From Flagellimonas_A sp039592695 (GTDB taxonomy: Bacteria > Bacteroidota > Bacteroidia > Flavobacteriales > Flavobacteriaceae), in NCBI RefSeq assembly GCF_039592695.1, contig NZ_JBBUTK010000003.1:186001-250000 (forward strand): a stretch of 64,000 nt of DNA, in the 5' to 3' direction. A program made the translations under genes and the position numbers. The notes below the pieces were generated by a model. That model saw only the letters and a program-made list of their open reading frames with translations. It searched no databases and was not told the origin of the DNA. Positions within the stretch are counted from its first letter, which is position 1. Each line of letters begins with the position of its first letter. This document shows positions 44,884 through 52,934 of this stretch, one piece after another.

Positions 44884-46232
44884 TGAGAAGATTGTTATGC
44901 ATGACCCTTATGGTCTTGATTCTGTTCGCTTCTTGTACCAAAAAACAGGAATCTATAGTGATTACCCCTGATGATTTTCATGCCTCGGTCGATAAGGTCA
45001 CCGAGGTGATGATACATGACATTTTTTCTCCGCCTGTGGCCAGCAGAATCTATGTCTATCCCAGCATTGCGGCCTACGAGATTTTAGCCCTGACCAGTGA
45101 CGATTACAACCCATTGGCTGGGCAAGTGCATGGATTGGATTCCATACCAAGACCGGCATCCCAAGAAAATATAAATCCTGACTTGGCAGCACTCATTGCC
45201 CATATCGACTTGAACAAAAGGTTGATTTTCTCAGAAGACCGTATTGAAAGTTATAGAGATAGTTTATATGAAGACTGGAAAAGAAAGAACAAAAAAGAGT
45301 TTGAGGCATCAAAAAAATATGGGCTGAAAGTTGCAGAACATATTGCAGCTTGGATGGACAAGGATAATTACAAACAGACCCGAACCATGCCCAAGTTCAC
45401 GGTTGACTCTGAAGACCCTGCTCGTTGGCAGCCTACGCCGCCAGCGTACATGTCTGGTATTGAACCCCATTGGAACAAAATACGGCCATTTGTAATTGAT
45501 TCTGCCAATCAGTTCAGTCCGGCTCCGCCACCACCCTTTTCAATGAAAGAAGATTCAGATTTTTTCAAAGAGGTAAAGGAAGTCTATGATATCAGTAACG
45601 AAATTACCGCCAAAGGTGACGCATCTGAAGAGGTGGCCATTGCCCAGTTTTGGGATTGTAATCCGTATGTTTCTGTAACAAGGGGCCATTTGATGTTTGC
45701 AACCAAAAAAATCACTCCAGGGGCACATTGGATCGGCATTGCCAAGATTGCGAGTAGAAAATCTGGAGCAGACGTAGCAAAAACGGTCTATGCCTATACC
45801 AAAACCTCAATCGCTATCGCCGATGCATTTATCAGTTGCTGGGACGAAAAATATCGAAGCAACCTGATTCGCCCAGAAACCCTTATCAACCAGCATATTG
45901 ACGATAGTTGGGAGCCCGTTTTGCAAACTCCTCCGTTTCCTGAGTATACCAGTGGCCACAGCGTGGTTTCTGGAGCTGCAGCAAAAGTTTTGACCAGTAT
46001 TTACGGCGATGGTTTTTCATTTGATGACGATACTGAGGTCGCCTATGGTCTACCTGTTCGTTCCTTTGAATCTTTCGGGCAGGCTGCCGATGAGGCTGCC
46101 ATAAGCCGCATGTATGGCGGTATTCATTACCGTAAGGCAGTTGAAGTAGGTGTCAAGCAAGGTCGTGATCTCGGCCAATTTGTAGTGCACCATCTTGATA
46201 TGCTCAACGAGAAAAAAGTAGCATCAAACTAA
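44880..46232 (+). CDS. Vanadium-dependent haloperoxidase/PAP2-superfamily lipoprotein
   Basis: A 450-residue exported lipoprotein (lipobox LFASC) of the vanadium haloperoxidase and acid phosphatase superfamily. The vanadate/phosphate ligand set is complete: Lys324 and Arg331 (K-x6-RP), Ser358-Gly359-His360 in YTSGHS, and Arg410 with His416 six residues later in SRMYGGIHY. These spacings match the fungal chloroperoxidase pattern. It could oxidise halides with peroxide or act as a phosphatase, and sequence alone does not decide. It overlaps the second FG-GAP gene by four bases. A pairing of such enzymes with FG-GAP/UnbV lipoproteins suggests a surface complex. Confidence 0.88.
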   Translation: MMRRLLCMTLMVLILFASCTKKQESIVITPDDFHASVDKVTEVMIHDIFSPPVASRIYVYPSIAAYEILALTSDDYNPLAGQVHGLDSIPRPASQENINPDLAALIAHIDLNKRLIFSEDRIESYRDSLYEDWKRKNKKEFEASKKYGLKVAEHIAAWMDKDNYKQTRTMPKFTVDSEDPARWQPTPPAYMSGIEPHWNKIRPFVIDSANQFSPAPPPPFSMKEDSDFFKEVKEVYDISNEITAKGDASEEVAIAQFWDCNPYVSVTRGHLMFATKKITPGAHWIGIAKIASRKSGADVAKTVYAYTKTSIAIADAFISCWDEKYRSNLIRPETLINQHIDDSWEPVLQTPPFPEYTSGHSVVSGAAAKVLTSIYGDGFSFDDDTEVAYGLPVRSFESFGQAADEAAISRMYGGIHYRKAVEVGVKQGRDLGQFVVHHLDMLNEKKVASN

Positions 46233-46242
46233 CTCGATATTC

Positions 46243-47148
46243 ATGAGAAAAATAGGTTTAGGGCTGCTCGTCATAGTGGTAGCTTTTTTGGTTTGGTACC
46301 TGTTCATCAAGCCTTCAGACTATATAATCCGTTTTGAAGCAAAAACCTTTTCTGGCGCCATTAACCAGACCATTAAGCTCTGGCATAGAAAATTGGATAC
46401 CATTGGCCCAGTGAGACAAGATGGTGAAAACATCAATGAATTGACACAAAAGGTTCGTTTTGGTGACTCTGTTCATATTTATAACTGGAAAATCAAACCA
46501 ATCAATGATTCTACTTCAAAGGTCATTGTTGGTATAAAAGATGAAAACCACAGCTTAATTAACAAAATCAATGTGCCGTTTTCAGATACCGATTTTGAAA
46601 AAAGGTCTCGAAAAACAGTGCTCGATTTAATGGAAAACCTGAAAGAACATCGAGAAAAATTCAAGGTAGCGATTGTAGGCGAAGAAGAAATTCCGACCAA
46701 GTATGTAGCGTACATACCAATCAAGACCACTCAATTGCATAAAGCTGATGGCATGATGAGAAACTTTAGTTTTCTCATGGGTGAGCTTTTAGACCGAGAC
46801 ATTAAATTCGATGGTTTCCCTTTATTGGAAGTTACTAAATGGGGGCAAGACAACGATAGCATCCACTTTAATTTTGCCAGACCCATTATTCGTTCAGAAA
46901 AGCTACCTATAGGAATAGGTATCAAATACAAAAGGATTTTTAAGAAAAAGGCATTGAAAGCAGAATATTATGGCAATTACATCACCTCAGACCGCGCTTG
47001 GTATGCATTATTGGATTATGCCAAAAAGAATGACATAGCTATTGAACCTACTCCCATCGAAGTTTTTCATAACAATCCTAAAACCGAAGGTGGTGAATTG
47101 AATTGGAAAGCCGAAATCTTTATGCCCATCAAAGAAGGTGAAAAATAA
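46243..47148 (+). CDS. Membrane-anchored GyrI/effector-binding-like protein
   Basis: A 301-residue protein with one N-terminal membrane segment (IGLGLLVIVVAFLVWYLFI) and a soluble remainder outside the cytoplasm or facing the periplasm. Residues about 27-130 look like a SRPBCC-type fold (YIIRFEAKTFSGAINQTIK). The later part (about 145-295) resembles a GyrI/AraC effector-binding domain, with DIAIEPTPIEVFHNNPK near the end. Such domains bind small hydrophobic or cationic molecules. The assignment is by shape only. It overlaps the next gene by 11 bp, and lies 10 bp after the haloperoxidase-like gene. Confidence 0.65.
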   Translation: MRKIGLGLLVIVVAFLVWYLFIKPSDYIIRFEAKTFSGAINQTIKLWHRKLDTIGPVRQDGENINELTQKVRFGDSVHIYNWKIKPINDSTSKVIVGIKDENHSLINKINVPFSDTDFEKRSRKTVLDLMENLKEHREKFKVAIVGEEEIPTKYVAYIPIKTTQLHKADGMMRNFSFLMGELLDRDIKFDGFPLLEVTKWGQDNDSIHFNFARPIIRSEKLPIGIGIKYKRIFKKKALKAEYYGNYITSDRAWYALLDYAKKNDIAIEPTPIEVFHNNPKTEGGELNWKAEIFMPIKEGEK

Positions 47149-47992
47149 ATTTTTGTCCATACCATTTCTTTTCCTTGTGTTGTCAACTGTTAGTTGCCAA
47201 AATTCGGGCAGGCTCAAGGTGCTTGCTGACATGCCCTCAAGCCTAAAAGAGAATTCTGGCTTGGCCTATTTTTCAGGAAACCATATTTGGGCCATTGAAG
47301 ATTCGGGCAATAAGGACGAAATCTATGCTGTAGATTTTAAAGGGGATATCATACAGGAGTTTGAGGTGAAAAATGCCAAGAACAACGACTGGGAAGACTT
47401 GGCCACCGACAAAAAGGGGAATCTCTACATCGGCGATTTTGGTGACAATGCTTTAAAGAGAAAAAAGTTGATTATCTACAAACTGCCAAATCCTGAGCGC
47501 GAAAAAGGCGATAAAATCGATGCCGAAAAGATTGAATTTTCGTATCAAGATTCAGATAAAAACCCAGTTTCACACAACGCCGAAGCCTTTTTTCATTGGA
47601 ACAATTCACTTTACATCATCACCAAGAATCTTGAAAAAGAAAGTTTCGGTACCGCATACGTGTACAAAGTACCTGATGAAAAAGGTGCTCACAAAGCCCA
47701 ATTTATTGATGAAATAATTACTTGTGGAGAATATCCTATTTGTTCAATCACAGCGGCTGATATTTCTAAGGATGGAAGCAAAATTGTGCTCTTGGGCAAT
47801 GGTTTTTTATGGGTCATCACAAACTTCAAGTGGGATGATTTCTCAAAAGGAAACATCGAAAGGGTTGACCTTGGCCTTAGAACACAGCTCGAAGCCGTCT
47901 GTTTTAAGAATAACAGCGCTTTGCTTTTGTCAGATGAAAGATCTCATGGTCTGGGCGGCAATCTCTACGAGCTAAATTTATCCAAACTTTAA
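47138..47992 (+). CDS. Beta-propeller-like lipoprotein of unknown function
   Basis: A 284-residue lipoprotein with lipobox STVSC. The sequence has repeated short strands typical of propellers: SGLAYFSGNHIWAIEDSG, DWEDLATDKKGNLYIGDFGDN, NAEAFFHWNNSLYIITKN and TQLEAVCFKNNSALLLSDE. No enzyme motif is recognised. It closes the five-gene operon and its stop overlaps the stop of the convergent metallophosphatase gene by four bases. A role as a ligand-binding or scaffolding surface protein is possible. Confidence 0.7.
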   Translation: MKNKFLSIPFLFLVLSTVSCQNSGRLKVLADMPSSLKENSGLAYFSGNHIWAIEDSGNKDEIYAVDFKGDIIQEFEVKNAKNNDWEDLATDKKGNLYIGDFGDNALKRKKLIIYKLPNPEREKGDKIDAEKIEFSYQDSDKNPVSHNAEAFFHWNNSLYIITKNLEKESFGTAYVYKVPDEKGAHKAQFIDEIITCGEYPICSITAADISKDGSKIVLLGNGFLWVITNFKWDDFSKGNIERVDLGLRTQLEAVCFKNNSALLLSDERSHGLGGNLYELNLSKL

Positions 47993-50900
47993 AACCCAAA
48001 ACCCAATCCGAAAGCGAAGCGAAGGCCATCGTCGCTACTGAACAAACCAAAATTCGCTGAAACGATTCCAGCTCCGTTCACGAAAAACCCACCCCCGAAG
48101 GAATTGTGCCACGTATCTGAATCTTCATCGGGCAGCCAGACCCGCCCATAGTCAAATCCGGCATAGATACCCGGTGTCACTGGTATGAAACCAGCCTGTT
48201 GTTTTCTCAAACTATAGCGTAAATCTGTATTTTGAAAAAAGGATGTTCTGCCATTGAAACGTTGAAAACGAAAACCGCGCAAACCATTGTTGGCACCTAT
48301 GTTTGCGGCTTGATAAAACTCAAAATCGTCGCTCAGGTTAAAATGGGCCTTGATTTTGGTGGCCAAAACCAATCTACCATCTGAGCTTATCCTATGGTCT
48401 AAAGACAAAGAAGGAATGATGTAACCAAATGCCCTATCGGTATCACTGAGATTCATGGTGTACCCCGCTTGCAGCAAAAATGCCATCCCCATGGTCGGGA
48501 ATGCATCGCTATCTGTGTTCGAATAGGAATATTCGGTATTGACCCCTAAGAAGTCATGTTGATTGTCGCGGCCTTGATCAGTAAAAAAATCTTCGATAAA
48601 ACGACCCTCTGTTTCTTCCACTTCATAATTTTCGTACGAAACGCCCAATTTAAATTTTGACTCTAAAAAACCTCTCCAAACCAGCGAAGGCGCAAAACGC
48701 AGGGTTCTGATCTTGACACGGTTAAAATCAAAATCCAAGTCATCATCGAAGTTGGGAGTGTCATTACCAAAACCGAAGAAGTTTCGGGCAAAATTCGGAC
48801 TGGTGAACTTAGCGGCCATTTCTAAATTGGCATTGCCAAAAACATTGGCAAATTCGCCATTGTAACCCAAATCAAAGCCATTTGTGGCAAAGTAAAAAGC
48901 ACCATTGAACGTATGCCTAGCTGTAAAGGGGTTTTGCCTAAAGCCATTATGGGTATAGGTGTCGGTAAATCCGATTCGGAACCCGTCATCAGGATTAAAA
49001 CCAATTGATGGCAAAATCTGATTGTTGCTTGCCTTGATTTTTATGAACTGGTACGTATTGGTGTCATAATCGTTAAGCCTGTGTATCCTACCGCCATAAG
49101 CTTCATCATAGGTGTTCTTTTTGGCCTTAAAATCATAGGTGTTTATTCCTTTGCTACCTTCAGCTATTTTGTAGACATCGTTATTTTGCCCCCCGACCAA
49201 TCTGATTTTTATCTTTCCAGAATTGCCACGCACCTCAAAAACATCGTCATCGTCTAAGCCGTATACCCAAACTTCTTTGGTAATTTCTGGGTCGTATACT
49301 TTATCAAAAAATAAATCCGTCAATTCTCCATCTTTGATTCTATAGGCCTTGACACCAACTTTTCCGTTCTGAAGGTCAGTGATAATAAAATGGTCATCTT
49401 TATCGGTGCCAGTAATAACGCTGTACTTATTGAGGATTTTATAATATTCTTCCGCTGTCTGCAGAAGATTCGCCTTTCGGGCCAAAAGTACCTTTTTGAT
49501 GTGCGCAACGGTTTCATCGCGAACCTCTTCCGGAAATTCTTGAAATGCCCGATCAATAACTGACCCATCGATGTTCTCTTGAATAAACTTTGCCTGTTTC
49601 TGCCATTCTTCCAAAGTGGTCTCTGAAAGTAGGGCCATATCCAATGCGAAGGTTCTGGGTGAAGACGTGAAGCCTTTCACACTCCTGATCTCCTCATGAA
49701 ATCCTTCAAAAAGCTGTAAAGAGGGTATCGTTCTACTCGCAAATTTCATCAATGCCCCATCTCCTAAAATGGAAAACGGCTGATCCCGATCTCGTGGAAT
49801 GGGCTTGAATATCTTTTTGTCATTTCCATCATTAAATTGTGCCCAACGCCATTGGTCTACGTGCCTATCCCAATCGCCAATCATAATATCAAAAAGTCGA
49901 GCTCGAACATAGGCAGGGGCATTAAGGGCGTATTCTTCATCCTTGCGCAACTTTTTCATCAAATCGTTGGTGCTCTCAATTTTCTTCGCGTAACCAAAAC
50001 TCGCAATATCATGGCCCTCAGAAGTGTGTTCTTCAATCATGTAGAGTTCATCGCCAAACTCATCAACAAAACCCTTGAGCGCTTTTTGCTTGGGTATATA
50101 AAATAATTTTGGATTGGTATGGTAAATATTTACCGCATCAGCAAGCTCAGCAATAGTAAAAGGTGCATAGGGATGCGATCCTGTGTAGAAGTATTCTAAA
50201 ATGTCTTCTACCGGAGTATTTTCAAACTTACCGATGATAAACTGCTCTTGAAAAGCCATGGCCTGTAAGTATCGCTCAGCGCTTTTTTTTAGGGCGCGCA
50301 TAACGAACTGCCTTCCGTCTTTGTGTTCTAAACGCAAAGACCTCGATTGGTTTCCACCCCCCTTGCGAACCGGGGTCAACCCACCATACAATGTATCCAA
50401 ATCGACAGTTTTTGCCTTGATTTTAGTGGCGTAGTAATTGCTGTACCGCTCGCCCCAAATACTTTTATAGAAGCTTGACCGATCCACCTCTTCGGGTTCG
50501 TAGACCGATGCTTCCATATAGGCTGGAAATTCGTTATTACCTGAAAAAGTTTCAGGTTTATCTGTCGGTGGGAAAATCTCTGAACTGTATGCCAAGGATT
50601 CCACTCCAGCTTCAATAATATAAAAATCTACTTTGGATGAACCATCCGCATATACCTCAAGTATAGCATAGCCATTTTGACCCGTGGAGAATTGACTTCC
50701 GCCCAACAATCGGGTAGCACCTTTCTTTGCCCCCGACCCGCTGACAATCTGGGGTATGTTCTCTTCAACGATGTACTGAAGGGTGTGCTCATGCCCCGAC
50801 ACAAAAATGACCTTCTCTGAGTACTGTGCGAGCGTAATGATGCGTTTTCGAAGTCTGTTATACCGTTGGTTTTGCAAATCTTCAATTGAAGGGCCAGCCG

Positions 50901-51687
50901 TTCTACGAAGAATATTTGCCAGTGTGCCCAAAATTGGAAGCGGAATACTCTTTTGGGCCAAGTGTTGTTTAACAGAAAAGTGGCCGCCATGTGAGCCATA
51001 GGTAAACATGGGGTGGTGTAGGGCCAATATGGTGGTTTTATCTCGATTGTCTTTGATGGCATCCTCAATTTCAGCAAAAAATCGAGTCCTGTCTTTTATT
51101 TCACATTCGTCATTGATGGTCGGAAATTTGTTCCAATTGGTCAAATACCACTCAGTATCAATGGTAAGCACGATAATATCATCACCTATTTCAATCTCTT
51201 CGATGGGACACCCGTTTTCAGGAAAGAACACCTCTTTGCTCTCCAACACCTTTTCAATGTACTTTTCTTGTCTTTTCAATCCTGCCGGACCGGCATTGTA
51301 CCAGTCATGGTTTCCGGGAATAAACACTTTTTTGCCTTTATAATCTTCAAGGGTAGCCAATTGGGCATCCAAATGGTTTTTAGCTTCTATGTATGCCTTT
51401 GTGGAGTCTTTTTTATCAGGAAGCCCCGCAGGATAAATGTTATCTCCCAGAAAAATGGCGGTACTGCTCTTTTCGGCATCATCCAATCTGGCCTTAAACG
51501 CTTTTAGTGTTGGGTTCATGTCACCCATGGGGGATTTTCCGGCATCACCAATCAGGTAAAAGGTATGGGACACCTCTTTATTCGGCATTGGGGCAGCACC
51601 TGAAAAGGGCTCTTGATATTTGGGTTTGTACGTGGCACATCCCACCAAAAACAAAAGACATAATAAGGTTGGGTAGCATTTTTTCAT
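47989..51687 (-). CDS. Lipoprotein fusing metallophosphatase, CotH-like kinase motifs, RTX-like stretch and outer-membrane barrel
   Basis: A 1232-residue protein. A lipobox (LLFLVGC) leads to a calcineurin-type phosphatase with YLIGDAGK, FLGDNIYPAG, GNHDWYNAG, ALHHPMF and VSGHEHT (residues about 40-320). A middle part (about 430-870) shows DIMIGDWDRHVDQW (Gly604-His609) and FKPIPRDRDQPFS (Asp633-Asp635), reminiscent of CotH and FAM20-type atypical kinases. Then GLDDDDVFEVRGNSG and GGQNNDVYKI resemble RTX loops. The last 340 residues are a barrel ending FAFGLGFGF. The ATG at 51687 gives the signal peptide. The kinase reading is tentative. Confidence 0.8.
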   Translation of the reverse strand: MKKCYPTLLCLLFLVGCATYKPKYQEPFSGAAPMPNKEVSHTFYLIGDAGKSPMGDMNPTLKAFKARLDDAEKSSTAIFLGDNIYPAGLPDKKDSTKAYIEAKNHLDAQLATLEDYKGKKVFIPGNHDWYNAGPAGLKRQEKYIEKVLESKEVFFPENGCPIEEIEIGDDIIVLTIDTEWYLTNWNKFPTINDECEIKDRTRFFAEIEDAIKDNRDKTTILALHHPMFTYGSHGGHFSVKQHLAQKSIPLPILGTLANILRRTAGPSIEDLQNQRYNRLRKRIITLAQYSEKVIFVSGHEHTLQYIVEENIPQIVSGSGAKKGATRLLGGSQFSTGQNGYAILEVYADGSSKVDFYIIEAGVESLAYSSEIFPPTDKPETFSGNNEFPAYMEASVYEPEEVDRSSFYKSIWGERYSNYYATKIKAKTVDLDTLYGGLTPVRKGGGNQSRSLRLEHKDGRQFVMRALKKSAERYLQAMAFQEQFIIGKFENTPVEDILEYFYTGSHPYAPFTIAELADAVNIYHTNPKLFYIPKQKALKGFVDEFGDELYMIEEHTSEGHDIASFGYAKKIESTNDLMKKLRKDEEYALNAPAYVRARLFDIMIGDWDRHVDQWRWAQFNDGNDKKIFKPIPRDRDQPFSILGDGALMKFASRTIPSLQLFEGFHEEIRSVKGFTSSPRTFALDMALLSETTLEEWQKQAKFIQENIDGSVIDRAFQEFPEEVRDETVAHIKKVLLARKANLLQTAEEYYKILNKYSVITGTDKDDHFIITDLQNGKVGVKAYRIKDGELTDLFFDKVYDPEITKEVWVYGLDDDDVFEVRGNSGKIKIRLVGGQNNDVYKIAEGSKGINTYDFKAKKNTYDEAYGGRIHRLNDYDTNTYQFIKIKASNNQILPSIGFNPDDGFRIGFTDTYTHNGFRQNPFTARHTFNGAFYFATNGFDLGYNGEFANVFGNANLEMAAKFTSPNFARNFFGFGNDTPNFDDDLDFDFNRVKIRTLRFAPSLVWRGFLESKFKLGVSYENYEVEETEGRFIEDFFTDQGRDNQHDFLGVNTEYSYSNTDSDAFPTMGMAFLLQAGYTMNLSDTDRAFGYIIPSLSLDHRISSDGRLVLATKIKAHFNLSDDFEFYQAANIGANNGLRGFRFQRFNGRTSFFQNTDLRYSLRKQQAGFIPVTPGIYAGFDYGRVWLPDEDSDTWHNSFGGGFFVNGAGIVSANFGLFSSDDGLRFAFGLGFGF

Positions 51688-51738
51688 TTCGGTATGTTCA
51701 GTCCAAATTTTGTATTTTGGGTTATTCAATATACGACT

Positions 51739-52932
51739 ATGTCAGAAATCGTTCAACAGGCAGAAAATTATGTCACAGAGTTACTTACCAATAAATTGGA
51801 TGCCAATTTTTTGTACCACAATCTCAGACATACCCAAAGAGTCGTAAAAAGTACAAAAGAATTAGCCGAACATTACAAGTTGGAGGCCACAAAAGCCGAA
51901 ACGCTTGAACTGGCGGCGTGGTTTCACGATACTGGGTACACCAATGGCGTTTCAAATCATGAAAAAAACAGTTGTGGTATCAGCGAAGCTTTCTTGAGCG
52001 ATAATGGTTTTGACAAAAAAAGGGTTGAAGAAGTTTCTAGGCTTATTATGGCCACCGAGCGTTACCACGAGCCACAATCGCTTAATGAGGAAATCATTCG
52101 CGACGCCGATGCCTCTCATTTGGGCCAAAAAAGTTATCCTGATACTTCTGAGTTGTTGAGAGAGGAATTGGCCCGCTTGGGAATTGCCGAATATACAATT
52201 TCGGAATGGCGGGAAGAAAACATAAAAATGTTCAGGTCTGAGCACCAATTCTATACCGATTATGCCAAAGAAAACTGGCAGCCCAGAAAAGACAAGAACC
52301 TGCAAAAAATCATCAAGGCCAAAAAAGACGAGAAAAAAATTGCCAAAAAGGAAGCCTTAAAAGCCAAGTTCAAAAGTGAAAGCCCCGACCGTGGCATTCA
52401 GACCCTGTTCAGGGTTCAACTTCGCAATCATTTGACATTGAGTGATATAGCAGACACAAAGGCCAACATTCTACTGTCGGTAAACGCTATCATCATTTCT
52501 TTGGCACTGGCCAATCTGATTCCGAAGTTGGACAATCCTTCAAACACCTATTTAATTTACCCCACCCTAATTTTTATCGTTTTCAGCATCATTTCTATGA
52601 TTTTGGCCGTGATTGCAACCCGACCCAATGTGACCAGTGGCACCTTCAACAAAGAAGATGTAAAAAATAAAAAGGTGAACATCCTCTTTTTTGGGAATTT
52701 TCACAAAATGGGACTCAGTGATTACGAATGGGCCATTGAGGAAATGCTAAAAGATAAGGACTATATCTATTCTTCCCTCGCCAAAGACCTCTATTTTTTG
52801 GGCCTCGTCTTGAACCGTAAGTACTCTATTCTAAGATGGACCTATACCATCTTTATGATTGGAATGATCATTTCAGTGATCGCTTTTGGAATTGCCTTTA
52901 AGTACTTCGGGCCCGATCGTATTTTGACTTGA
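51739..52932 (+). CDS. HD-domain hydrolase fused to a Pycsar-effector (PycTM) membrane domain
   Basis: A 397-residue protein. The N-terminal HD domain has His31, His63-Asp64 in WFHDTGY, and Asp122 in IRDADASHLG, the set for metal-dependent phosphohydrolysis. A lysine-rich linker (about 192-212) leads to a PycTM-type part (about 225-397) with NHLTLSDIADTKANILLSVN, three membrane segments and GNFHKMGLSDY. PycTM effectors open membranes on sensing cyclic pyrimidine nucleotides in Pycsar defence. Here an HD domain replaces the usual partner, and no pyrimidine cyclase gene is near. It is divergent from the phosphatase fusion gene by 51 bp. Confidence 0.85.
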   Translation: MSEIVQQAENYVTELLTNKLDANFLYHNLRHTQRVVKSTKELAEHYKLEATKAETLELAAWFHDTGYTNGVSNHEKNSCGISEAFLSDNGFDKKRVEEVSRLIMATERYHEPQSLNEEIIRDADASHLGQKSYPDTSELLREELARLGIAEYTISEWREENIKMFRSEHQFYTDYAKENWQPRKDKNLQKIIKAKKDEKKIAKKEALKAKFKSESPDRGIQTLFRVQLRNHLTLSDIADTKANILLSVNAIIISLALANLIPKLDNPSNTYLIYPTLIFIVFSIISMILAVIATRPNVTSGTFNKEDVKNKKVNILFFGNFHKMGLSDYEWAIEEMLKDKDYIYSSLAKDLYFLGLVLNRKYSILRWTYTIFMIGMIISVIAFGIAFKYFGPDRILT

Positions 52933-52934
52933 TG

